The notes beneath the pieces are model-generated. The model searched no databases and was not told the DNA's origin. It was given only the letters and a program-made list of their open reading frames with translations. From contig NC_009389.2 of NCBI RefSeq assembly GCF_000002875.2, forward strand, positions 402,610-466,609: a stretch of 64,000 nt of DNA, read 5' to 3'. Source of the DNA: Leishmania infantum JPCM5 (taxonomy: Eukaryota; Euglenozoa; Kinetoplastea; Trypanosomatida; Trypanosomatidae). The translations under genes were made by a program, and so were the position numbers. Position 1 is the stretch's first letter, and the number at the start of each line of letters is the position of its first letter. This document shows, piece by piece, positions 20,737 through 32,938 of the stretch.

Positions 20737-21792
20737 TTAGAGCTTGCTGGAAGTCGGCGCTAGAGTCTCCGTCTTCACGTTGCGGTCGCGGAAGGCCATG
20801 CACAGGTCCACCTCCTGGCGGCTGCCGAGGTAGACTGGCGTGCGCTGATGAAGACGAGTGATGGACTGCTCCAGGATACGGCCGTTGCTGCCCACCGCCT
20901 TCCCGCCTGCCTGCTCCACGATCATCGCCATCGGTGCGGCCTCGTACAGAAACCGCAGCTTTCCCTCCACCTGGTTTGCGTCCTTGGGGTAGCAGAATAT
21001 ACCGCCGTAGAGGAGCGTGCGGTGGATGTCGCCGACCATGGAGCCGATGTAGCGCGCACTGTAACGGGTTGTCTTGTTCATCTTGAGGTAGTTGATGTAC
21101 TCCTTAAACCACGGTTCCCACTTGCCGTAATTGCCTTCGTTGACACTGTAGATGCTGCGCTTCTTCGGGATGCTGATGTGCGGGTGCGTCAGGATGAACT
21201 CGCCGATGTTGGGGTCCAGTGTGAAGCCGTCCACACCGTGTCCGCTCGTCAGCACGAGGTTCGTGGCACTGCCGTACACGGCGTACCCGGCAGAAACCAT
21301 ATCTGTTCCCTTAAGCATGCGGATCACGGCGTTAGCGTCTTCGACGCTGTTTATGTTAGCGTCCTTGGGCAGCCGCCACACACCCCAGATAGAGCCTACG
21401 GAGACGTTGGCATCAATGTTGCTGCTGCCGTCAAGAGGGTCGAAGAAGACAAGGTAGTCGCCACGGCGGCCGCTCTCGGCGATGATCATCTGCTCCTCCT
21501 CCTCGCTGCCGAGCACGCACACGCTGGTGGAGCTCAGCAGATACGCCTTGAACGCCATGTTCGAGATCACATCCAGCTTCGCCTGATGGTCGCCAGTCGC
21601 GTTCGCCGACTGCCCAGCAATGTAGCCCAACATACCCTTCATGCCGGCACGCCGGATGTTCTTCTCAATCACCTTGACCGAAGTCTGAATCGCCATCATC
21701 AAGAGCGTGAACTCGCCGCGACTGTGCGGCGGTTGGCTCTTGATGATGTACTGGGTGAGAGTAGTGGGGGTGGGGGTGCGCCTGACGTCCAT
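20737..21792 (-). CDS. FBP: Fructose-1,6-bisphosphatase, glycosomal
   Basis: 351 residues from the ATG at 21792; longer in-frame translation upstream is low-complexity leader. The enzyme removes the 1-phosphate of fructose 1,6-bisphosphate in gluconeogenesis. Visible signatures: the metal-binding acidic cluster SEEEE (96-100), the metal/substrate motif FDPLDGSSNIDA (117-128) and the family signature GKLRFLYEAAPMA (277-289) with GGIFCYP just before it. The protein ends in Ser-Lys-Leu, a type-1 peroxisomal targeting signal, so import into glycosomes is expected. In Leishmania, glycosomal gluconeogenesis through this enzyme is known to be important for growth of the intracellular stage. The active-site motifs appear intact. 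Confidence 0.97.
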   Translation of the reverse strand: MDVRRTPTPTTLTQYIIKSQPPHSRGEFTLLMMAIQTSVKVIEKNIRRAGMKGMLGYIAGQSANATGDHQAKLDVISNMAFKAYLLSSTSVCVLGSEEEEQMIIAESGRRGDYLVFFDPLDGSSNIDANVSVGSIWGVWRLPKDANINSVEDANAVIRMLKGTDMVSAGYAVYGSATNLVLTSGHGVDGFTLDPNIGEFILTHPHISIPKKRSIYSVNEGNYGKWEPWFKEYINYLKMNKTTRYSARYIGSMVGDIHRTLLYGGIFCYPKDANQVEGKLRFLYEAAPMAMIVEQAGGKAVGSNGRILEQSITRLHQRTPVYLGSRQEVDLCMAFRDRNVKTETLAPTSSKL

Positions 21793-22785
21793 GCTGAGCA
21801 AGAGTGCCGCGGCTGCGGTAGGAGACCTGAGGGTGGAATACGGAAAGGAGGGGTGACGGAGGCTGGAGTGTGTGTGTGTGTGTGTGAGGGGGGGGCAACA
21901 CCAATAAAGTGATCGGGTTCGAGACTGGCGTAGCGACAGGCGTGTGGACCAGAGCGTGAAAGCAGGAGGCGGCGGTGGCCGCGATGGGAGGACGACAGAA
22001 GAAATCGGTGAAGAAGAGCACAGGGATGGTGGTGGTGGTGGTAGATGTGCAACCACGAATAGGAGCCAACTACCAAGAGACAGAGGCGCACGCGCACACA
22101 CGTATGTACGGTGCGTGGGCTATAGAGAGAGAGGGAGAGAGAATAAGACTGCGCGTGAGCGTCTGAGTGCAGAGGAGCGGTGAAGTCAGTGAGGGGGGAA
22201 GGGGGAAGGGGGTGGAGTAATTTGATGAGCGAAACAGGTACCTCCACAGGGCAGATGGTGTGTGTGTGTGTGTGCGTGCAAACGCCACGGCGGAGGCAGA
22301 AGCAGGAACGGCGACGGTGAGGGAGAGAAAGTGGCACAGAAGGATGCCCCGGAAGCCCTGAGGGGAGATAAGCCCACCAGATCAGCAGACAGCGACATGC
22401 ATGAGTGCCTCGCAGCACGGGACGCCGATGCCGTACAACAGAGGCAGCGGCAGAAGGAGGCGGAGCGTGCGCACCTCCACCTCTTCGTTGTGATTGTCTA
22501 CACTTCTTCGACTCACACGTCGGCCCCCTCTGGAGCCATCAGGTATGAACTGCGTTAGCAAAGGCGTGAGCGAGAGTGAGGGCAGCGGAGGCGTTGCTGT
22601 AAACGGTCAGAGACACAGACGGGCACGAGCTCACTTATGATGAGGAGCCGCCCGAGCAGCAATGTGCACAGATGCACGAGCGCAAGTGCCATGCTCATCG
22701 AGACAGGTCTGGGACTGGAATCGGGCGTCGTTCCTCCGCACCTTGCCGCTTTCCGCCTCTTCCACCTGCGGGGTGGACATAGGGA
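21793..22785. other. Intergenic interval with TG tract and polypyrimidine leader
   Basis: No intact gene. The plus-strand sequence at 21845-21895 (purines plus a TG run at 21868-21887) is a pyrimidine/CA tract on the coding strand and probably guides trans-splicing of the bisphosphatase mRNA. A further TG run is at 22257-22275. Confidence 0.5.
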
Positions 22786-23760
22786 GACAGCGTGGATGCG
22801 TAACTCCTTACGTGATGACCACTCCCCCGGTGCGATGTGCACCTCTTGACAGCCCTTCGCCTTCAACAGCTGTTCGACGCGGAGCACCCTGTCTTCAATG
22901 CCGTGCACGTCGACGACCAGCTGCTCGATGCGCCGCCACTCCGAATCGGCAATGCCCTGCAGAACGTCCCACTCGGACCCCTCGACGTCCCCCTTGACCG
23001 GAGCGATTGACCCGCCTGTAGCGCGGCGACACATCGCAACGTCTGCCTTGCGGGACGTTGATCGCTCGAGGAGATCGGCGAAAGACACGCAGCCGCACTG
23101 CTCGCGCCTCCTCTGCGACGGAGACGCGAGGAAAATGATAAGGAGCAGTGCCAGCGCCGGCATAAGCAGGAGTCTGGCAATCCACTGCAGAGCAGGTGTC
23201 TCGAGCAACGAGCCCAGGATCAGGGTCGGTTGCGCAGGCAAGTTGCCCGAGGCGACGTTGCCGCGGGCCATCACCGACAGCTACGTGCAGCGAGGGGCGG
23301 CCTTCCACGCGCGGGTCAGCAAGGAACTGGGCGCCGGCCACGGATGCGGCCGACGCGCCAACTTGCGCCACCCGCACGCGCTGCCTGTAGCGTGCCGTAT
23401 TCTCCTTTACCAGCGCACACAGGCGAAGAATCGGCTCGGCTGCCAGGACGACGGCCTGTGGATTCACTTCTAGCACCAAAATGCTACAGAGACCAACCTT
23501 AAAGTCCATATCGATCACCAAGGGACTGCCGGTGGCAGGAACGTTGACGCCGTGACGCGTGTAGAACGTATCCTTGAAGATCTCTCGTGCTACCGTCGCC
23601 GTTCTCCAGGCTCCGCAGACGGCCTTGTACTCCACTGGCCTCGCGCAGCCGGAGGCAGCGGTGAGCTTGCTGGGTGCGTTTCGTGAGTCGGCGCGTGTGC
23701 AAGACCCACCGGTGAACCTACAGGGAGAGAGCGGCGTACGCCCGCAGGCAGTCAGTTGGC
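22786..23760 (-). pseudogene. Broken FkbM-family methyltransferase gene
   Basis: Two minus-strand frames alternately give recognisable FkbM-type methyltransferase sequence. One carries GSPLVIDM...VGLCSILVLEVNPQ near 23440-23535. A second carries a hydrophobic helix and SPSQRRREQCGCVSFADLL near 23065-23180. The first then resumes with NVPQGRRCDVSPRYRRVNR near 23010-23065, and the second gives VKGDVEGSEWDVLQGIADSEWRRI at 22930-23005 and on to about 22786. At least three frame changes are therefore needed, and the glycine-rich cofactor loop after VIDM reads Asp-Phe-Lys-Val-Gly, so the gene cannot make a normal enzyme. The upper boundary is uncertain because similarity fades above about 23600. 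FkbM proteins are SAM-dependent O-methyltransferases; in related Leishmania genes an internal membrane helix is part of the architecture as I recall it. I infer decay of a once-functional copy. Confidence 0.75.
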
Positions 23761-24868
23761 AGCATGAGCACCATAGCGCTGTGGCAGTGCCGTGCGCGCA
23801 ACTATGTGTGGTGGTGGTGGGGTGTAAATGAGCGTGGTGCTGCCGTGCTGCGGTGTTGGCAGCTGCAGGCGTTGAGGAGCGCAGATGTGCGTGTGCCTGT
23901 GTTTGTGGGAGGGGGGGGAGCAGCGGTGCAAGAGTGCGCGCGTGAGGGACGTAAGAAGCGGGGAGGTCGAGACATCTCTCGCACGCTCTCTCGGCGAGAG
24001 CCCGACCGCATCTCCTCCTCGGCCTCCAGCTGTTGAAAGGCCACACTCTCCGCCTCCTTCTCGCACATGTGCCTTCGCTCTTGCGCGCCCCTGCTGGGAT
24101 AACGGACGAAGCGCAGCGTCGACGCCGCTGCGACTGGGCAAGTGTCATAGGGCCGTCTGCAGTGCTCCTGCCGTTCGACTCGTGTCGTTCTTCTACATCG
24201 GAGAGGGCGCCCCTACCCACACGCACACGTACAGAGAGCAGTGGCGTCGGTGGTATCCGTGGGAGACAAACCCTGTTTGGCTTTTGGTGCTGAGTGGTTG
24301 CGAAGGTGCCGGTAATGTGTGGGTGTGAACAATGAGGCGCCGAAAGAAGAGACAGGAAGAGAGAGGGAGAGAGATGATCCGACGGACACACACGCACATC
24401 ACAAGAAGGAAGGTGAGAGAGAGGGGGCACTGTGATTTTCGGTGTGTGTATTTGCCTCTGTGGGCCTGGCGTTGCTTCTCTGAGTCGCCTGCGGTTCGCT
24501 CGTTTTCTTTCCTGTCCCATATGCCCGTGTCGTCGTGGAGGCAACGTCAGGACACAGAGCACGCACATGTGCCACCACTGGCACGCGATGCCATAACGGA
24601 GAGGGGGCCCGTGCCCGCGCGCATGCTGAAATTTGTCTGTCTCTGTGCGTGCGTGCTGGCTGTGGCGAAAGCGAACAAAACGTAAACGAAAGAAACAAGG
24701 AGGTGCGCTTGTCGTCGTCGTCTCGCCATTTCAAGGCGTCTGCTCTCGCTCCCGCACTCTCACCTGCTCGCTCGCTCGCTCAGCGGCTGCCACTCTCCGT
24801 GTCTCCCTCTCGCTCACACAAAAAGCTCAGAGGCGCACACCCACACGGTTGCCCGCAGGCACGCGAAT

Positions 24869-25304
24869 CCCGCACGCCGACCCACCGCGTGGTGGCAAGC
24901 AACTTTGCACACGTGGTGCAGCCGTGCGCCGACTCAGCCATCGGCGCACGGCCTCTGCCTCGAGCTCCCCCCCCTCCCTCGTCTCGCAGGTCGTCTCGCA
25001 GCCCCCCTCCCTCCCCTCCCCACCAGTAGGCTGCGAGGGCCGAGTGGGACGCGCTCGAGCCACGCCGGCGCTGTGCCTCTTGTATAAATTGTGCAAACGC
25101 GCCCACCGTGGCAGCCCGCTCCGACGCAGAGCCGTCCAGCGCTTGAGCGCCGACATGAGGAGCGATACACCGCTCTGGGCCTGCCTAGGCGGTAGGGGCC
25201 CAGCCCTGTCACCACCAGAGGGGTGGCTTGGCATCGGCAGAGGCCGGGGGACCCTCTTGGCTTCCTCGCCGAGCGGACACTGGGCAATGTGATACCACGC
25301 TGAG
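24869..25304 (+). repeat. 436-bp dispersed repeat, copy 1
   Basis: Matches 35854-36289 in inverse orientation over the whole 436 bases with no difference that I could see. Contains a G/C-rich core, a TATAAATTG motif near 25082-25090 and CCTCCCTC pyrimidine tracts. Just beyond 25304 the two copies still align but with about one mismatch in four bases, and beyond 24869 similarity stops. Length and character suit a Leishmania SIDER-type degenerate retroposon, but I could not compare it with a consensus. Orientation given is relative only. Confidence 0.85.
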
Positions 25305-28300
25305 CTGGACCCCCCGTCACCACGGCGAGAGATGGACAGTCCTCCCCCCCCATACACACTCACACACACACACACACACAACGAAGAGAATGAGACTACA
25401 GGCGAAGAGGCTTGTAGTCAGTGACATCGTTGTGCTGTGGGGAACGTTGTAGAGGCAGCACGGTAGCCGTTCAGACTGAGGGAGTGAGGGGGGGACAAGT
25501 AGGGCAGAGCGTGAGAGAGCCGGCGGGAGAACGTGACACGCCGACACAGTGCGCTCGGCAACAAGAACTGCTCGGGGAAGCTCTCGTTCTCTCTGCTGCC
25601 CTTGCTGCACGCGCGCCCGCGCATGGCACACGACGCTGTATACGGCGTGGGGGTGACATCGTTCTCGTGGTCAAACATGAAAGTGAGAGGGAGGATGGAT
25701 GGGTGGGTGGGGGGGGGCGCGAAGACGGAAACTTCAAAATGGGGGAGAGACACGAATAACGAGTACAGACGCCGTCATCAAACAACGGAGGGCGCACGAC
25801 CAACGGACGCCCGGAGCCGAACGCGCCAAAACGCGCGAGGCGGCGGGAGAGGGAGAGGAGGAAGCGAAGGTGCGAGTCGGCCAAAGCCAACAGCGACTCT
25901 ATCGAAGCACGGAGGCACACGCACACACACACAGGCAGACACACATGCGTCGAAAAGAGGAAGAAGAAAGCTCGGAGCACAAGCCAAAGAACAAAAGGAA
26001 ACAAGCAACGTCGAAAACGGCGACGAGTTCGGCATCACACAACGTGAGGCACGAAAATGTTAGAGGGAGCCAGAGATACAAGGAATGACGCCCACCATAG
26101 CACAGCATACTCGCAGGCAACCGTTACAACCAACAGCAGTTCGTCAGGCAGCGACAGAGACACACGCGTATATGCGACAACATCCCCCCGCCCTCCTTCT
26201 CCACTATAATAAGGAGACAACAACAATGGAAAGCGTGCGTATGTGTGAGAGAGAGCGAAAGCGGCATACACCTACACGCACATACAGCGTACGCACAGCA
26301 ACAAGGGTTGCAAGAGCAACAACCACAGCGCTGAGGAAGAGGGGATAGAGGGAGATGCGCAAGGGCAGACGCAGACACATGCAAGCCAAACAAAGACAAG
26401 CCGTCAGGGGAGAGATCGCACACACACGCGGGTACGAGAGACATACGCATATACATAGAGAGAGGGAAAGAGCGATAAGACAGAGGCTATGAAGTGCCAT
26501 CCTCGACATAACTGTTGTGGTCCTCACACAGCGCCCCTACAGCACCCTCGCTCCTTTACCCTCTTGCCCTCTCAAGCCGGGGATAGTGGCCACCAGACGG
26601 CGAAACAGACAACAACGAGAACAGCCAACATACAACAACAAAGTAAAACAACGAAATGCCGACGGCCTACTCGAACAGCGGCGCACGGCGAGAGCACCTT
26701 GGCTCGCACACACAGACACATAAAAAAAAACGCACATAATAATAATAAAAGGAAGCCCAAACGCGCACGTGCGAAGCATAGGAAGGTGGGAAAAGGGGTG
26801 GGGAGCGGCGGCGATGATAACGGAGGGGACAGCATGGGTGGCGGGGAGGGAGGAGGGGGCAGACACACACACACACACACAAGGAACACGCATACATGCA
26901 CATTCGGCAGGGGGGCTCGTTTCGTTGCATGTGTGCTATCGGTGAAGTCTCCGGAGCAAGAATCGATAGGGGAAGAGAATCGACAGGGGATGGGGGAGTC
27001 ACCCGGGAGCGGACGGGCGATGCAGTGCTGGCGTTTACGAGCGCACCAGAGACGAGAGGGAGAGACCATCACGGCAAGGGGAAAAAAAACAAAGAACACA
27101 AAACGAGTCTACTCAGAAGCGCGTATCGGTTCGTCTCACTTGCATCAGAGGAAGAGGTAGAAGGCCCATCCACAAACGCGGCTGCTGCGCGCGCGTTTGA
27201 GTGTGCGTGCGCGGGTGTCGGTGCCAACCGCTCTCACCCTCACCCTTCCTTGGCAAGGAAACGCGGGCGTGTGGGGAGGAAGGAGGGCCGCAGCGCACCC
27301 AGGTAGCACGTTCGCTGCCCTTCCATCCCCCGCTCTCATTCCTTTGCGCGTGTCTGTGTATTCTTCGCTCCAGCTTTCCCTCTTCCGCACACGTGCAGCT
27401 GAAAAGGCAGGAGCCGCCCACGTCTGCACGCACCCTGCGATATACGCATACGCCTATACACTCCCTCACGCAGACACATATGCGCCGACTAACACACGCC
27501 ATGAAAAAGAGAGAGCAGCGAGACATGGCCATCGCGGTGCCGAGGAACAGAATAGAGGAGAGGGATGAGGAGTACGCCTTTTGCCACGATGCCGCATTGA
27601 ATCCTCGGCATCATTCCATCTTCGTTTTGTGTTGCTCCTGGTCTTCTGGTCCTTGAAAAAGAGGAGCGTTCACGGCTTTCTGCTGAGCATCGTCACCAAC
27701 TCGAAAGCGTGGCACACACAGCCAGACGGGAAAAAAATATCCGTTCAAGTTCTCATTGATTCTTTCGACGCTGTTTTTGATGCGCGGCTCGCTCCATCAA
27801 TGTTTCGCACCGCCTTCTTTGCCGCTCGCACCGCGGCGTCTGTGCACCCTCGTTGGTTCGCCTTCCTTCTGCGTGTCAGGAGGGTGCAGCCGCCCTCCTC
27901 GTCCTCTCTCCTACTCATCCACACAGGGCAAGCAAGAGCCACGGAGGAAAACGCCAGCTGATACAGGAGGGAAGGATGAGGAAGGAGAGAGAGGAGGGGG
28001 GGGGGCGGTGCAGAGAGGGCATGTCGCGGACAGGCACGGGAATATACAGCAAAGTAGATCACAAACAGAGCGGGAGAAGATACACGAACATGCACGCACG
28101 CACGCACGCACGCGAAAGGGAAAAAGAAGAAGGCGGGAAGGGGAGGAGGGGTCGGGTGCACAGACACGGATAACAGAGAGAAACACATGTAGATGCACAC
28201 ATGTGCGCATGAGCGCAGACAAGGTAGACAGGAGAGAGAGAGGAGTATGCTCGAGCAGCCCATACATCGCGTTTCAGCTTGTTCCTCGTTTCCGTGTCTC

Positions 28301-31300
28301 TCGCTGCCAGCATACGCACAGTCAAGAACGTTAGCTGAGCGCCCCCGAAAAAAACAAAAGAACAAGGAGAGAGCAAGAAGGGATGAGACACCAGGGCAGC
28401 AGGCGCAGCAGGAGAGATCCGCACAACATCAGACACGTGAAAGCACATCCGTACACACGCACACCGGTACAGACGGCAGAAGCGGTCCTTCTCCCTGCAC
28501 ACTGTTTCCTCAGTCGCCGCCTCCCAACGGGAACCGGACGGGCACTGAAGAACGGCAGAACAGAAAAAGAAAGGAGGGGAGACTCAAGAGATGTTCGCTT
28601 CAGCTAACGCGCTCCCTGGTCTCACAGTTCTGTTCTATCCACTATCTCCACTTGTCTCCGCCTAGTTGAACGGACCATCGTAACCGGTGCTGCCGCTTCG
28701 CGGCCCGAAAAGAGAGCTGGTGGGCCCACACACATCACTTGCATATACACGCATACACACACACACGCACAGTTGAACGTAGAATAAGTCTTCTGTGGCG
28801 CTCTACTATCCTCATAAGCATAAAGAGCCTCGCAAGCCCCCGAAGTGCCTCCAAGTCGGCCCAGCTCCTCCTGTCCCTTCCTATCTATATGTATATATCA
28901 GTTGGGTGGAGGAGGAGGGAGGGCGGGAGGGGGGAGGGGAGGAATTATGCGTCCATGTTGTGCCTCGTGTGTTCCACCGACACGTGAACACGCAGGCGAA
29001 AACAAAAACAAACAGACGCACAACCGAAGAAGAGAGAAACCGACGCGCACGCACCAGAGACGCGCCAGGGACGCAATCACCGGCACAGCGAAGAAAGAGG
29101 CGACAATGCAAACAAGCGCACGCGGTTCGGAGCTGTAGCGGTGGAGGACAAGACGTCATCATGAGGCATCGTCGCTATGGTGGGAAGAGCACAAGATGAA
29201 GGCAAGAAGACACGAGCAACCGAGAACGAGAGAGGGCAGAGGGAATTTGGTGGGGGAGGGGAGGGGGCAGACAGCAAGTAAGGAGGGGGTCGTGGAGAAA
29301 GAGGCCCAGAAAACCAAAACAAAAAGATGGTTGCGCATTTTGCGTGTGTGTGGGTGGTGCCAGGGGAGGAGGGGATGCCGAGTACCATCGTTAGCGGGCC
29401 CTTCGAGAGTGGTTCGGTGAAAGAAGAAGGGAGGGGGACGAGAGACGCAGGCACGACCGCGCGAGGAGGAGAGGTAAGAGAGGAGACAGAGACAGATACA
29501 TTGAGATGCTCCCTATCCTTCTCTTTTTCTTCCGCTTGCCTCCTCGCAGCAGCAGCAGCAACACAGTTCGTTTCACTCTCCTTACTTGATTGTGGTCTAC
29601 ATCATGCGATGCCCTCTTGCGTTGCTTTCTCTCCGTCCCGCCTCTTCCTATCTCCATAGATGACAATATACTTCGTGTATCCCTGCGCCTCGCTTCGTCG
29701 CAAGCGTTAGCGATGCCCATTCGCGAGGGTGGAATCACTGAAAGAGGCAAAACGAGAAAAACAAACGTGAGGTGGAGGGAGGTTATAGGAAAAGGGAAGA
29801 GCACGCTCTCTGTATTCTGTGTGGTTATCTCTCTCTCTCCCTGTGTGCGTGTGTGTCTGTGCGCGGCTTATCTGTACGAAGTGCTTGGGGGAAGGGGAGG
29901 GGAGGGGAGGAAGGGGAGAGGGCGGCTAAGGAAACCCCCACAGGGATAGAGAGAGAGGGAGGGACAGTTAATAGAGAGAAAGGAGAGAGGAAACACCACA
30001 CAACAACAAAAAACGGAAAACAAGAGAGACGAAGGTAAAGAGAGACGGAGAGAAAGAGAGCGCAGCACACACACACACACACACAAAATAAAGAAGAGTG
30101 TACTTCAACACGGTGAGGGGATGAAAGAGGAACAAGGGATACCAGGCAAGGATACCACGACAACGACACGAATGCGCACGCACACGTACACGGGAATAGG
30201 GATTTTATCGAGAGGCGGAACATGCGCTGAGTTCTAATTTGGTTGTTGTTGACGTCGATCATGTTTCCGCTGTTCCTCTCTCCCTCTCCCTCTGCGTGAG
30301 TGCGTGTGTACTTTTTTCTTCTTTCTGCTCTGTGTGTGTATGGGGGGGGGGGCGACGTTTCGTGGCAGTAAAACCGAAGAGTGCAAAACAGCGAGAGCAA
30401 GAGGGCACAGCTCCGGGAAGGAGGGCAGGAGGGGGTGCTGACGTGATGGAGGCGTGGGGGAGGAGAGAAGAGAAAGGAGAGGGAGAGGTTACCCACACCT
30501 TCTCAACGGTAGATGCGATGAGACGAACGCGCAAAGGCGAACGGTGCGTGAACAGCGGCAGAGGAAACGACAAGAGAAGCAGGTCTGGGCGGCGCACCTA
30601 CCAACCATAAACATCACAGGGCACGGCAGTGGAGCCATACGCCACAGGACCCTCCATTCTCCCTCGTACATGAGCTTCCTCTCTCGTGATGTGAACGCGT
30701 CTACATCCCTGTTGCATCTCTTGAAGGCCCCTTCGGCCGCACGTGCGTGCGCTTGTACATGCGCCCGCCACCTCTGATCTTGCTGATATCCTCCTTGCAA
30801 CCCCCGTGATTCCGAGCACCACTACAGTCGAAGTCACCTAAATGGCCTCCCGTTTCCTGTCAACATGACCGTGCGTTCCAGTTGATTGTTTCTTCTTTCA
30901 CGTTTGCGTGTGTGACCGAGGGAGCGGAAGAGAGGGAAAAGGCCATGCAAACACGGAAGAAAAAAGAAATGATCGCCTCTGCATGCCGAGTAAGGGGCAG
31001 AGGGGCGGGAGGAGGACTTCTGGGACGAGGGAGGCCGGGAGAGGGTCGAGGACAGAGGAAGGAGGGAGGGGGTGTACCGGGGGAGACCTTGCCCTGCCAG
31101 GGAAACAAAGAAACAAAACATACTGACGAAGAGGGGAAAAAAGGGCGTGGGTGTAACAATATAGACCAGCAGAGAGGCAGGGAGCCACCGAGGGCGCAAC
31201 CGAGCACACGCACACGTAGAGGGGGGAGGGATGGGGGCAGACGAGGAGACCAGAGGAGGAGGTGCGGTGCTGGGGCAAACAAGGCAAGCACCAAGAGGTA

Positions 31301-31683
31301 CACCAACGGACAAAACGAGGACAAGAAACGAAGCATCGTCAGACGCTATGCACACACACACGCACAGAGGGAAGGGACGCGAGTGGGAAGAGGGAGGCGG
31401 TGTACGGAAAAGAGGGGAGGAGGTGGAGGGGGGGGGAATCGACAGCCGAGAGCACATGCATTGTTTTTCTTTTTCGTATTTTAACAAAGGCCGAGAGAAG
31501 ACAAGACCAACAACAACAGCACACGCGCAGATATGCATACACGAACACATCTGCATATACAGACGAAGACGAAAAGAACGAGAGCTGTCCTTACCGCCGC
31601 AATCCTCCTCCCCATCCACTTGCTGTTTACGTGAGCGCATAGGCACACATGGCTGTAGACTCCGATCTGAGTTTACATCTCTG

Positions 31684-31704
31684 TATATATATATATATAT
31701 ATAT
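31684..31704. repeat. AT dinucleotide microsatellite
   Basis: About ten uninterrupted TA units in an otherwise GA/CA-rich non-coding tract. In a transcript it would form an AU-rich element, a known type of 3' UTR stability signal in trypanosomatids; function here is not shown. Confidence 0.9.
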
Positions 31705-32938
31705 GTTTGTGTGTGTGATTTCGCCTGTGCTGAGCGGGGATGGGGGTAGAGGAGAACAACACCTTCGACCTTACACGTCTGCCAAGACAAGCAAAAACGA
31801 TGGAGGGATGGGGGCAGAGGAGAATCGGTACAGAGCTGCAGAGAGAGGGAAAGAAAGACGGAGGCAGTTGTATATGTGCGTGTATGTGTGCGCGTCCAGC
31901 ATTATCCAAGGCGATGACCACACCAGAAACGAAAGCAGGCATGAGGAGAGGGAGGGGCGGAGTGAAGGGCAGCACGGATGGAGGTGAGGAGGAGAAAACG
32001 AGGAGAGGAAAAAACAAACAAAGAGCATCAAGACGCTTACACCCACAAGCACACAACCATATACACGGATCAAGATACCGCAACACACACGCACACACAC
32101 AACGGGAAGAAAAAAGAAGAAAAACGATGTGCGACGGGCACAAAAAGAGAGACGCCATCATCCACACATCGGGCGGAGGCGAACGGTGAAGGGTGGGCAA
32201 GGTATGGCTGCCAGATGCGGATGGAAACGATGAAGGGTGCAAAGGTGGGGAGCACATGGCAGCAACCTGAGGGCTGACTGACGAAGCTAATTGGCACGAG
32301 AGGCGGGGAGGTGTTTGTGCGCCTTGCATCCGCAGTCCATGGAGAGAGAAGGACGCCCGATCCGATCGTTTCAAACTGTAGGGAGATGCTCGAAAGCGGT
32401 TATGTGGGAAAGCGCGCACACACACACGTGCAATGCGCGCCAGTCTCGCTTCACCTAAATAAAAATCAATCACCTCACGGGAACACTGCAAGTGCGAGAG
32501 CGAAAGCGCACACACAGAGAGAGGCGAGGCGAGAAAATAGAGCACGTCGTAAGGCGTGCAGGCACAACAAAACGAAACAAAACAGGAGGAGAGACGCGAG
32601 TAGACTCGTAATGGTGTTTTCTACGACAGAAGAAGAAAATGGTGGCGAGCGGGAGGTTGGTGTTCTTTTCGCCTCCGTGTGTTGACGCCGAGCGCGTCCG
32701 TTCGCCGCTTGAGAGACACGCAGGCACGCATCACACGCGCAGGCACACAAACATATCTACAGACGCACTCTCCTTCGCCCACTCGAACACCCGAAAACAG
32801 AGGAAAAAGGCCCCGACCTCCACGATGTCTACACACTCGCGCAACCATGCGCACCCCTTTCAGCACTCTCCCTATGTGCACCTCGTATCCATGATGATTA
32901 TGTCGCTGCCGTAGGCCACGGAATGCACGCCGGAGCGC

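Larger units (their letters stand above)
23761..32938. other. About 9 kb gene-free tract, strongly purine-rich on plus strand
   Basis: No credible protein gene on either strand. Open frames here encode only Ser/Leu/Pro/Cys/His runs from pyrimidine tracts on the minus strand, or Glu/Arg/Gly runs on the plus strand. The plus strand is mostly purine, with A-rich and GA/GGGA-rich blocks (for example 29880-30080). It includes one copy of a 436-bp repeat (24869-25304) and an AT microsatellite (31684-31704). It lies directly downstream of the DRBD3-like gene, so the simplest reading is a very long 3' UTR, or a separate non-coding transcript. Confidence 0.65.

Noticed and set aside
20848..21912. 354-codon plus-strand open frame over fructose-1,6-bisphosphatase
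   Set aside because: Antisense shadow of a gene with unmistakable enzyme motifs.
22895..24568. 557-codon minus-strand frame taken as an intact gene
   Set aside because: Only part of it resembles an FkbM methyltransferase, and the similarity switches frames several times; the upstream half is low-complexity. Called a pseudogene instead.
30834..31790. 318-codon minus-strand open frame in the 9-kb gene-free tract
   Set aside because: Encodes runs of Ser, Leu, Pro, Cys and Phe produced by pyrimidine tracts; no domain or protein-like composition.
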